Source: DATLGB01 sp964242305 (lineage in GTDB: Bacteria > Actinomycetota > Thermoleophilia > Solirubrobacterales > Solirubrobacteraceae). Taken from it: a stretch of DNA of 64,000 nt. Below are positions 1 to 8,843 of the stretch, piece after piece (the first letter of the stretch is position 1; each line of letters opens with the position of its first letter). Below the pieces are notes generated by a model, which was not told the origin of the DNA, made no database searches, and saw only the letters and a list, made by a program, of their open reading frames with translations. The stretch lies in NCBI GenBank assembly GCA_964242305.1, contig CAXTBB010000017.1:1-64000 (forward strand), read 5' to 3'. Position numbers and translations under genes: made by a program.

Positions 1-913
1 TGAAGATGAACAGCAGGCAGGTGACGCCATACATGAACGACGCGGCTCCGCCGTAGACGGTGTAGCTCTCCTTCACGGCGTCGAGGAACCCACCGAGGCC
101 GGTGATGGCGTCGGACGGGAGCACCAGCAGCACGAGGAAGATCGGCGTCAGGTAGCAGAACGCTGCCAGCGCGCCGGATCGCAGGATCGACTGCGGCACG
201 TCCTTCTGCGGATCCTTCATCTCCTCGGCGGCGCCGTTCTGTCCCTCGAAGCCGACGAACGAGAACAGGATCAGCGGCACGATCGCCAGCAGCCCGGCCG
301 TCGTCGGTGCCAATGAGCCGGTGTCGATGCCCTGCACGCCGTTCTCGATCGCGTAGACGATCACCGTGACCGCGAAGAACGCGACCATCAGGACCTTCAC
401 GATCGCCCCCACCGTCGGGATCCACTTGCCGATCTTGAACGAGATGATCGCGCTCGAGATCGTCAGCCAGATGAAGAGGAACTTGAACACGTAGTCCCAG
501 AACCCGCCGTTGCCGATGTGCGAGATGCCGGACGACCAGGCTTCGGTTCCGATGAACGCGAGCGAACCGCCCACCCACAACGGGTTGGTGACCCAGTAGA
601 AGATCGTGTTGAGGCCGGCCCAGAAGCGGCCCATCGCGAGCTTCACCCATTCGTACGGGCCGCCCTCGGCCGTGAACGCGCTCCCGACCTCCGCCATGAC
701 CAGCCCGTACGGCACGAGGAACAGCGCGACGAGCAGGATGGTCCAGGTGAAGGCCTCGTAGCCGTTGGAGGCCGCCTGGCCGATCAGGTCGAGCCCGACG
801 ATCACCGCAACGGTGAAGAAGATCATGTCGAAGCGCCCGAGCGTCTTGACGAGGTGCTGTTTCTGCTCGGCCGCGAAAGCGGTCTCGGACAGATCCTCCG
901 TGCTTGAGCCCAT
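1..913 (-). CDS. APC-family amino acid permease (C-terminus beyond left edge)
   Basis: A 304-residue open frame runs off the left edge without a stop, so only the N-terminal part is present. It starts at ATG 911-913 and shows a short hydrophilic N-tail followed by a run of strongly hydrophobic segments (for example FFTVAVIVGLDLIG), with a glycine-rich 'FSFVGFEGQNGAAEEMKDPQK' type loop typical of the APC amino acid/polyamine permease superfamily (full length usually 450-520). It would be an integral inner-membrane proton-coupled importer or antiporter; the substrate cannot be read from sequence. It is transcribed divergently from the flavin oxidoreductase at 1023, a pairing common in amine catabolism. 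A -10-like box and a palindrome lie directly upstream. Confidence 0.85.
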   Translation of the reverse strand, partial: MGSSTEDLSETAFAAEQKQHLVKTLGRFDMIFFTVAVIVGLDLIGQAASNGYEAFTWTILLVALFLVPYGLVMAEVGSAFTAEGGPYEWVKLAMGRFWAGLNTIFYWVTNPLWVGGSLAFIGTEAWSSGISHIGNGGFWDYVFKFLFIWLTISSAIISFKIGKWIPTVGAIVKVLMVAFFAVTVIVYAIENGVQGIDTGSLAPTTAGLLAIVPLILFSFVGFEGQNGAAEEMKDPQKDVPQSILRSGALAAFCYLTPIFLVLLVLPSDAITGLGGFLDAVKESYTVYGGAASFMYGVTCLLFIF

Positions 914-940
914 GCGCTGATCATGCACCGGTCCGGTGCG
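914..940 (-). promoter_or_regulatory. Leaderless-type promoter and palindromic operator of the permease
   Basis: On the minus strand a CATGAT hexamer (920-925) sits exactly 6 nt before the permease ATG, the spacing seen at many starts in this window. It abuts a 15-base palindrome, GCACCGG-T-CCGGTGC, at 925-939 (7-bp arms). A protein bound there would cover the -10 region, so repression is the simplest reading. The binding protein is unknown. Confidence 0.5.
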
Positions 941-1009
941 GTGTGCCCCCGACCAGCGTCGCAAAGCGACTGGCCCGCTGGAAGGGGAGGCGAGTCGAGG
1001 TCGCGGAGG

Positions 1010-1015
1010 TAGGCT
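1010..1015 (+). promoter_or_regulatory. -10 box of leaderless flavoprotein gene
   Basis: TAGGCT lies 7 nt upstream of the GTG at 1023 and is the same hexamer found 6 nt before the aconitase ATG. It supports GTG 1023 as the true start and a transcript with little or no 5' leader. No convincing -35 is visible. Confidence 0.5.
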
Positions 1016-1022
1016 CCGCGCC

Positions 1023-2435
1023 GTGCCGCCGTTGACCCGCCGCGAGGTCGTGAAGGGCGCCGCGGTGGGGCTGGGTGCGCTCCACGCCGGCACGAGCCTC
1101 GCCGCGAAGCGGCAGCGCGTCGCCGTCATCGGAGCGGGCGCCGGCGGGGTGGCCGCGGCGTACTTCCTCGCCGGCACCTACGACGTGGATGTCTTCGAGG
1201 CGCGCTCGCGGATCGGCGGGCACTGCGACTCGCGCGTCGTCGACTACAAGGGCCACGCCGTGACGGTCGATCTCGGCGCGCAGTTCTTCCATCCCAGCAC
1301 GCATCCGCTGTACGTGACGCTGCTCGAGGAACTCGGCCTCTACGACCCCGCGAAGCCGAACTCGCGGCAGACGCGCGTGTCGCCGGGCAGCCTGTGCGTG
1401 TTCCCGCTGACCGGTGGCGGGCCGCCGCGGTTCACGTCGGCGCATCCGCTCGACACGCTTCCCACCGCACTCGGGTTCGCCTCCTTCACGCAGTTCGCGC
1501 GGCAGGCGGTCCTCGACCGTCTCGACTGGGACGTCACCGTCGCGCAGTGGATCGCCTCGCTGGACCTGACTCCGGCGTTCAAGGCCGGCGTGCTGTGGCC
1601 GTGGATGACCGCGACCATCGGGTGCTCTTGGGCCGACGCGAAGCGCGTGTCGGCGCGGTCGATCCTGCAGACCTTCGCGCTCGCCTTCCCGGCCGACCCC
1701 GCCGCCGGCGCCAGGACGTACACGTCGCGGATCGGCCTGCAGGGCAACCTCCGGCGGCTACTGGATCGCGCCCCCGCGGCGCGGGTCCACCGCGACGCGC
1801 CGGTGCGCGCGCTGACCCGCAGCCGCGACGGCTGGACCCTGCGCACGCCCGCCGGCCGGCAGGGCCCGTACCGGTACGTGGTGGTGAACGCGCCGCCGCG
1901 CGTCGGGCTCGAGTTGCTGCGACCGCTGCCCGCATTCCGTGAGGTCACCGCGCTGCTCGCCCGGTACCAGTCCTTCGACTCGCGGCTGCTGATCCACCGC
2001 GACCCGGCCTACGTCTACCGGAAGCGTGCGGACTGGACCGCCTACAACGCCGGGGTCGACGGACGCGAGTGCGAGGGCAGCGCCTGGATCGGCGCGCTGC
2101 ACGACCCGCTGCCGTCGGGGGCAACCGTCGACCTGTTCAAGTCGTGGGCGGAGCGCCGGCCCGCCGATCCCAAGCACGTCCTGGTCGAGCGGCGCTTCAA
2201 GCACCCGCTGATCAGCCCCCGCGCCATCGCGGCCGCCCGCGGGCTGCGTCCGCACCAGGGCCGCCACGGCCTCCACTTCAGCGGCGCCTACACCACGGGC
2301 GCTGACCTCCAGGAGACGGCGCTCTACTCGGCCATGCAGGCTGCCGAGGCCCTGGCGCCGCGCAGTCCGACGCTCGCGTCCCTCAAGGCGCGGATGCGGG
2401 CCAACGGGGTCGACGGGGTCAGCTACGACCTCTAG
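1023..2435 (+). CDS. Tat-exported FAD/NAD-binding amine-oxidase-like protein
   Basis: A 470-residue flavoprotein of the amine oxidase/COG2907 type. The N-terminus carries a twin-arginine motif (TRREVVKGA, about residues 5-13) and a short hydrophobic stretch, then the Rossmann dinucleotide motif VIGAGAGG at about residues 35-42 and an 'EARSRIGGH' FAD-contact segment. The C-terminus has the 'FSGAYTTGADLQETALYSAMQAAE' type loop that closes the FAD site in this superfamily. The frame is open further upstream to 936, but the GTG at 1023 is preceded by TAGGCT and starts directly before the Tat motif, so I prefer it. It probably oxidises an amine or fatty-acyl substrate outside the cytoplasm. It overlaps the stop of the convergent gene by 4 nt. 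Confidence 0.82.
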   Translation: MPPLTRREVVKGAAVGLGALHAGTSLAAKRQRVAVIGAGAGGVAAAYFLAGTYDVDVFEARSRIGGHCDSRVVDYKGHAVTVDLGAQFFHPSTHPLYVTLLEELGLYDPAKPNSRQTRVSPGSLCVFPLTGGGPPRFTSAHPLDTLPTALGFASFTQFARQAVLDRLDWDVTVAQWIASLDLTPAFKAGVLWPWMTATIGCSWADAKRVSARSILQTFALAFPADPAAGARTYTSRIGLQGNLRRLLDRAPAARVHRDAPVRALTRSRDGWTLRTPAGRQGPYRYVVVNAPPRVGLELLRPLPAFREVTALLARYQSFDSRLLIHRDPAYVYRKRADWTAYNAGVDGRECEGSAWIGALHDPLPSGATVDLFKSWAERRPADPKHVLVERRFKHPLISPRAIAAARGLRPHQGRHGLHFSGAYTTGADLQETALYSAMQAAEALAPRSPTLASLKARMRANGVDGVSYDL

Positions 2436-3664
2436 TCGTGCGAGGGTCGCGCAGGAGCAGGGGACGGCTCCCGGAGCCACAGGGACACGTGGACCGGCCG
2501 CATCGTCTCCGCAGCGACCAGGCACAGGTCGTCCGAGAGCGTGTCGAGATCGACCTGGTCACGCAGCCGGACCCGGAACCGCGCCAGCGTCTGCCCCGCG
2601 TCGTAGCGCTCGCGGAAGAAGCGGCGGTCGACGCCCGCCTGCAGCCGCCGGCGGGTCGGGCCCACGAGCGCGGCCGTCGCCAGCGTGGACGCCGCGACCG
2701 CCAGTCCGGAGCCTGCGGTCAGGCCGCTCAGGACGAGCTGGAACAGCAGCACGCCGCCGATGTAGCTCGCCGCGAGCGTCGCCGTCAGCGAGCCGTAGAC
2801 GAGCGCGCGGTTGATGACGACGTCGATGTCGTAGAGCCGGTAGCGCAGGATGGCGGCGCCGATCACGACGGGGAAGATCGCGAACCCGATCCCGATGATG
2901 GCCATGCGCACCTGCGCGTGCCCCGTCGGCCAGAGGAACCAGCCGGTCATGTCGGCGATCACCACGACGCCGATCACCGCTCCGCCGACGAGGACCCACT
3001 TGAGCTGGGCACGCGCGACGCCGGTCGCGCCGCGCAGCCGGGAGCGGGTGGCCACCGTGGCGCCGATGATCCCGGCGAACATGGCGTACCACGACGCGGT
3101 CATGGCGGCGTTCATAACGGCCCGGGTGCCGGCGACCCCCACGGGGTTCGTCAAGACGCCGAACGGCGCGTCGAAGGGGCCCGGGCGCAGGCCGTTGCTC
3201 ACCACCGACGCCGCCATGCCGACCAGGGTCGCGACGGCGACGGGCCGCCACCGTCGCGACGGCAGGCGCCCGTCCGGGAACAGGAGCAGCGACAGCGCCA
3301 GCAGTCCGGCGACGAGCGGCGTCAGCAGGTTGGAGAGCAGGGCCGCGGCGGCCGCGCCGTCCAGGTCGCGGTCGGCGTAGGCGTAGGCGGCGACGCCTGC
3401 CGCGGTCGTCAGACCGGTGAGGCCGAGGACGGCACCCACCGCGTTCCCGCGCGCCCGGCGGGACACGACGGCACCGACGCCGGCGAAGCTGAACGCCATC
3501 ACGAGCATCGCCGCGCCGCCGACACCGCCGAAGAGGTCGTTCGACCGCGGCCCGGCGGGGCCGCCCGCCAGCAGCCCGAAGCCGGCGATCACCAGCGCTG
3601 TGCAGAGCGCCAGGTTCGCGATCGGAACCCATCGCCCGGCCGGTTCGCTCGCCCTCTCCGTCAT
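2432..3664 (-). CDS. Multi-pass membrane protein, kinase-less sensor module
   Basis: A 410-residue protein with about eight to ten hydrophobic segments. The motifs 'LLFPDGRLPSRRWRPVA', 'YRLYDIDVVINRALVYG' and 'DRRFFRERYDA' are those of the membrane-sensing N-terminus found in many actinobacterial histidine kinases, but the protein ends shortly after them without HisKA, HATPase or other output domain. Its ATG overlaps the stop of the SolA-like gene (ATGA), so it is the last gene of the long leftward operon. Function unknown; it may sense something on behalf of another protein or be a degenerate kinase. The call of membrane location is safe, the role is not. Confidence 0.75.
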   Translation of the reverse strand: MTERASEPAGRWVPIANLALCTALVIAGFGLLAGGPAGPRSNDLFGGVGGAAMLVMAFSFAGVGAVVSRRARGNAVGAVLGLTGLTTAAGVAAYAYADRDLDGAAAAALLSNLLTPLVAGLLALSLLLFPDGRLPSRRWRPVAVATLVGMAASVVSNGLRPGPFDAPFGVLTNPVGVAGTRAVMNAAMTASWYAMFAGIIGATVATRSRLRGATGVARAQLKWVLVGGAVIGVVVIADMTGWFLWPTGHAQVRMAIIGIGFAIFPVVIGAAILRYRLYDIDVVINRALVYGSLTATLAASYIGGVLLFQLVLSGLTAGSGLAVAASTLATAALVGPTRRRLQAGVDRRFFRERYDAGQTLARFRVRLRDQVDLDTLSDDLCLVAAETMRPVHVSLWLREPSPAPARPSHD

Positions 3665-4845
3665 GCGCCGTCCATGGTCGCCGACCTCCGTCCGCGCAGC
3701 GTTACGACCCCCCAGCGATCGGGGCGGAACGCCTCGATCGGATGCGGCGTGCGCCCGTCGCACACCAGATCGGCGAGGATGACGCCGAAGAGCGCCGCGA
3801 ACTTCGCGGCGTGGCCGGCGCCGACGGCGACGTGGACGCGGGGGACGCCGGGCAGCGGTCCGAGGATGAAGTCGCGGTCGGGCGGCAGCTCGTACAGGCA
3901 CGCGCGGCTGGACGCCACCCGACCGACCGCGCCCGGCAGGTGGGCGGCCAGGAAGGCCTCGACGCGGCGCTCGCGAGCGGGGTCGATCGGGCTCTCCTCG
4001 TCGTCGACCTCGACCTCCGGCCCGCCGAGGTCCTCGCCCGCCTTGACCGCGGCGGGACCGTAGGCACCGAAGCCGTAGAAGCACGGCTCGCCCGGCCGGA
4101 TCCAGATCGGGAAGCGCTCGGGCGCGAAGTCCGCCAATGAAGGCGTCGCGAAGTAGGTCACCTGCTCCCGGGTGTGGACGAGCGGCAGCCGGCCGAGGTC
4201 CCCGAGCAGCCGGTTGGTCCACTTGCCGGCGCAGAGGACGACGTCGTCGGCCTCGACGACACCGCGGTCCGTGTGGACGCGCACGCCGCCACCGTCGGCG
4301 GCCGGCTCGAGCCGCAGCGCGCGCGTCTCGCACGCCAGCCGCGCCCCGTGCGCCTGCGCCAGCCGCAGGTGCGCGGCGCACGCGCGGGCGATGTCGAGGA
4401 TGCCCGCCTCGGGCTCGAACAGCACCCGGACGTCGTCGGGCACCCGCCACTGCGGCCAGCGCGCCCGCAACCCGGAAGCGTCGAGGCGCTCGAAGCCGAT
4501 CCCCTCGGCCGCCATCGCGGTGGCGTTGCCCGCGATCGCCTCGATCGACCCGGGCACGGACGGATCGCCGACGTCGAGGCCGCCGGTGTGCAGGACCAGC
4601 CGCTCACCGCAATCGGCCTCGACCTCGTCCCAGGCGGCGAACATCGCGCGGGTCAGGCGCGTGTAGACCGTGGACGCGTAGCTGTGGCGGATGATCCGGC
4701 TGTGGTCCTCCGACGCGCCGCGCGTGTGCCCCGGCCGGAACTGCTCGAGCACGATCACCCCGTCCCCGAGCTGCCGCGCCAGCCGGTAGGCGGCCGCGCT
4801 CCCGAGCGCGCCCGTCCCCACGACGACGCACCGGGCGCGGCTCAC
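3661..4845 (-). CDS. solA: SolA/monomeric sarcosine oxidase-like N-methyl amino acid oxidase
   Basis: A 394-residue DAO-family flavoenzyme with an N-terminal FAD-binding GxGxxG (VVGTGALGSAAAYRLA) and the 'SRIIRHSY' segment after the second strand. The C-terminal half has 'ACLYELPPDRDFILG', which corresponds to the cysteine that covalently binds FAD in monomeric sarcosine oxidase and N-methyltryptophan oxidase (CLYxxxPDxxFxxx), and 'VGAGHAAKFAALFG'. The family oxidises secondary N-methyl amino acids to the amino acid, formaldehyde and hydrogen peroxide. The GTG start at 4845 overlaps the upstream transporter stop (GTGA). Sitting behind a peptide ABC importer, it probably acts on an N-methylated product released from imported peptides; the exact substrate is inferred. 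Confidence 0.85.
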   Translation of the reverse strand: MSRARCVVVGTGALGSAAAYRLARQLGDGVIVLEQFRPGHTRGASEDHSRIIRHSYASTVYTRLTRAMFAAWDEVEADCGERLVLHTGGLDVGDPSVPGSIEAIAGNATAMAAEGIGFERLDASGLRARWPQWRVPDDVRVLFEPEAGILDIARACAAHLRLAQAHGARLACETRALRLEPAADGGGVRVHTDRGVVEADDVVLCAGKWTNRLLGDLGRLPLVHTREQVTYFATPSLADFAPERFPIWIRPGEPCFYGFGAYGPAAVKAGEDLGGPEVEVDDEESPIDPARERRVEAFLAAHLPGAVGRVASSRACLYELPPDRDFILGPLPGVPRVHVAVGAGHAAKFAALFGVILADLVCDGRTPHPIEAFRPDRWGVVTLRGRRSATMDGA

Positions 4846-5824
4846 GCGAGGTTGCGCGGGTGGTGACAGGCGCCGAGGTGCCCGGGCGCGCCGTGCTCGA
4901 CCAGCGGCGGCTCCTGCGTCCGGCAGACGTCGGTCGCGTGGCGGCAGCGCGGATGGAAGCGGCACCCGCTGGGCGGCGAGATGGCGCTGGGGACGTCGCC
5001 GGTGAGGACGATGCGCTCGCGCCGCGTGGCGACGTCGGGATCGGGGATCGGCACCGCGGACAGCAACGCCTCCGTGTAGGGGTGCACGGGACGGGTGCTG
5101 ACCCGCTCGACCGGCCCGACCTCGACGATCCGCCCGAGGTACATGACCGCGATGCGGTCGGAGACCTGGCGCACCACGCTGAGGTCGTGGGCGACCATCA
5201 CGCAGGTCAGGTCGAACTCGTCGCGCAAATCGGCGAGCAGGTTGACCACCTGCGCCTGGACGGAGACGTCGAGCGCGGAGACCGGCTCGTCGGCGATCAG
5301 CAGCCGCGGGCGCAACGCGAGGGCGCGCGCGATGCCGATGCGCTGGCGCTGCCCACCCGAGAACTCGTGCGGGAACCGGTCCGCGTGCTCGGGCCGCAGG
5401 CCGACGGTCTCGAGTAGCTCGCGCACCCGCCGGTCGGCCGCCTCCCGCGACAGCGACTCGTGGACGCGCAGCGGCAGCCCGACGATCGAGCGCACCCGCT
5501 TGCGCGGGTTCAACGAGGCGTAGGGGTCCTGGAAGACGATCTGCATCTCCCGGCGCAGCGGCCGCAGCGCGCGCTGGGAGAGCGAGGTGACGTCGCGCCC
5601 GTCGAACTCCACCCGCCCGGCGGTGACGTCGGTGAGCCGCATGAGGCAGCGCCCGAGCGTCGACTTCCCGCACCCCGACTCGCCGACGAGGCCCAGCGTC
5701 TCGCCAGCGCGGACCTCGAGGTCGACCCCGTCGACCGCCCGCAACGAAGCGACCTCCCGGCGCAGGACCCCCGTCCCGCGCACCGGGAAGTGCTTGTGCA
5801 CCCCGACCGCGCGAAGCAGGACGG

Positions 5825-5828
<4 letters not shown>
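4842..5828 (-). CDS. Oligopeptide/dipeptide ABC importer ATPase (DppF/OppF-like)
   Basis: A 328-residue ABC ATPase. Walker A is GESGCGKST, followed by the Q-loop (VFQDPYASLNPRKR), the signature FSGGQRQRIGIARAL, Walker B LLIADEPVSALDVS and the switch HDLS. The C-terminus carries the cysteine-rich extension seen only in Opp/Dpp ATPases (CRFHPRCRHATDVC), which binds an iron-sulfur cluster in the family. With the upstream ATPase it forms a heterodimer that powers the two permeases upstream. ATG at 5828 overlaps the upstream stop by 4 nt. Confidence 0.92.
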
Positions 5829-6819
<991 letters not shown>

Positions 6820-6820
<1 letters not shown>

Positions 6821-7791
6821 CACGCCTCCCGCACCCGCGGGTCCAGCCGCGCGTACAACAGGTCGACCAGCGCGTTGAAGACGACGATGAAGAAGCCGCC
6901 GTACAGGACGGTGGCCATGATCACCGGGAGGTCGAGGCCCTGCAGGGATTGGTAGGTGAGCTTGCCGATCCCCGGGAGGCCGAAGACCACCTCCACCAGC
7001 AGCGCGCCGCCGCCGACCAGCGCGCCGAAGTCGAGCCCGAAGACGCTGACGAACCCGATCATCGAGGTCCGCAGCACGTGCCGGACGAGCACGCGCCGCT
7101 CCGAGATCCCCTTGGCGCGAGCGGTGCGGACGAAGTCCTGCGACTCGGCGTCCAGGACCGCCGCCCGCAGCACGCGCGCGTAGAGGCCGACGTAGAGGGT
7201 GGCCAGCACGATCCAGGGGACGACCAGGTGGCGGAACCACAGCAGCGGGTCCTGGGTCAGTGGCGTGTAGCCGAGCGGCGGCACCCACGAGAACAGGAAG
7301 AACGAGTGCCAGCGGTCCTGGGTGAACAGGTTCGCCACCTCGCCCAGCCAGAAGACCGGCATCGACATCCCGACCAGCGCGATCGCCATCAGCCCGCGGT
7401 CCCACAGGCTGCCCCGCAGCACGGCCGCGGCCACCCCGAGCGCGATGCTGACCACCACCCAGACGACCGCGGCGCCGAGCACGAGCGAGAGCGTGACCGG
7501 CGCCGCGCGCGCGATCTCCGGGATCACCTTGACGCCGCGGTTCGAGTAGGACTGGAGGTCGCGGTCGATCACCAGGTGCTTCATGAGCAGCCCGTACTGG
7601 GTGGGCAGGGGACGGTCGAGCGCGAAGTCGTGGCGGATGGCGGCGACGGTCGCGGGGTCGGGGTTCTTGCCCGCCAGCTGGCGGGCCGGGTCGATGCCCG
7701 GCGTCGCGAAGAAGATCAGGAAGACGATGACGCTCAGCCCGAACAGCAGCCCGACTGTCGCCGCCAGCCGGCGCAGCGCGAAGGCGGTCAT
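6820..7791 (-). CDS. Peptide ABC importer permease (DppB/OppB-like)
   Basis: A 323-residue permease with six predicted membrane segments and the long periplasmic loop after the first segment that is typical of DppB (TPGIDPARQLAGKNPDPATVAAI...). The conserved EAA cytoplasmic loop is present as 'FVRTARAKGISERRVLVRHVLR', the contact site for the ATPases. It pairs with the permease encoded next upstream in the operon. The ATG at 7791 overlaps that gene's stop by 4 nt. Confidence 0.92.
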
Positions 7792-8843
7792 GCCTCGGGC
7801 ATCGCGTCCGCCGCCGCCAGCTGCCGGCCGCGCCGGGTGCGGCGGCGCAGGTCCCGCCGCGTGGGAAGGCCGCCGCGGGGGTCGAGCGCGTCGCGCACAC
7901 CGTCGCCGAGCACGTTGAGCGCGACGACCACGATCACGATCAGCAGGCCCGGGGCCATCGAGACCCAGGGCCGCGTGTAGAGCTGGGACTGGCCGTCGCT
8001 GACCATCGTCCCCAGGCTCGCCTGCGGCGGCTGGACGCCGATCGACAGATACGAGAGCGCCGACTCCGTGAGGATGTCCGTCGCGATCAGCAGCGGGAAG
8101 AAGACGATCACCACCGGCATGACGTTGGGCAGGACCTCGCCGAACACCAGCCGCGGCCAGGAGACCCCCTGGGCGATGGCCGCCTCCATGAACTCGCGGC
8201 GGCGGATGGACAGGACCTCGCCGCGGATCGGGCGCGCGAGGTAGGGGACGTACACGACGCCGATGATCGTGATCGGCAGCCACACGCTGTTGGGGTCCAC
8301 GTCGATCGGGCCGAGCTTGATGCCCTGCAGGAGCAGCACCGTGGACAGGCAGACGGCCAGCAGATAGACCGGGAACGCCCACAGGAGGTCCATGCCGCGC
8401 GACAGCACGGCGTCCACGAACCCACCGGCCATGCCCGCGGCGAGGCCGACGAGGACAGCCAGGACGGTCGTCAGCACCGCGGCGCCGAACCCGGCCTGCA
8501 GCGAAACCCGGCCGCCGTAGAGCAACCGCGCGGCCACGTCGCGGCCCTGCGTGTCGGCCCCGAGGAAGTAGTGGCGCTCGAGCGTCGGCCCGATGGGGGC
8601 GGAGCCGAGGCCCGACGGGTTGGGGGCGATGACCGGCGTGCGCTTGCCGTCGACGGTGGTCTGCCCGCTCAGGTTGGACGACAGCGGGTCCGTGTCGGCG
8701 ACGTGGTGGGCGTAGAGCGGCGCGGCCAGGCAGGCGAGCACGATCACGACCAGGACGGCGATCGACGCCATCGCCGCCCGGTTGCGGCGCAGGCGCCCGG
8801 CGGCCAGCGCCCCCGGGCTTCGGCCGGGCGCCGGCTCGCTCAC
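7788..8843 (-). CDS. Peptide ABC importer permease (DppC/OppC-like)
   Basis: A 351-residue permease with the DppC layout: an N-terminal membrane anchor, an extracytoplasmic segment ending in 'HYFLGADTQGRDVAARLLYGGR' (the OppC_N signature), then a five-segment binding-protein-dependent transport domain with the EAA loop 'REFMEAAIAQGVSWPRLVFGEVLP'. The C-terminus ends 'NVLGDGVRDALDPR', the standard DppC ending. GTG at 8843 overlaps the substrate-binding protein stop (GTGA). Confidence 0.92.
   Translation of the reverse strand: MSEPAPGRSPGALAAGRLRRNRAAMASIAVLVVIVLACLAAPLYAHHVADTDPLSSNLSGQTTVDGKRTPVIAPNPSGLGSAPIGPTLERHYFLGADTQGRDVAARLLYGGRVSLQAGFGAAVLTTVLAVLVGLAAGMAGGFVDAVLSRGMDLLWAFPVYLLAVCLSTVLLLQGIKLGPIDVDPNSVWLPITIIGVVYVPYLARPIRGEVLSIRRREFMEAAIAQGVSWPRLVFGEVLPNVMPVVIVFFPLLIATDILTESALSYLSIGVQPPQASLGTMVSDGQSQLYTRPWVSMAPGLLIVIVVVALNVLGDGVRDALDPRGGLPTRRDLRRRTRRGRQLAAADAMPEA

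Noticed and set aside
921..1445. Long open frames on the strand opposite to most genes (for example here, 2438-4063, 10654-12411, 16040-18193, 46374-47774)
   Set aside because: They are antisense shadows expected at very high GC. Their products are Arg/Pro/Gly/His-rich with no domains, while the opposite strand encodes well-known families.
7541..7560. GGTTCGAGTAGGACT, resembling a tRNA T-loop
   Set aside because: It lies inside the DppB permease gene; no acceptor stem, anticodon arm or D-arm can be built around it.
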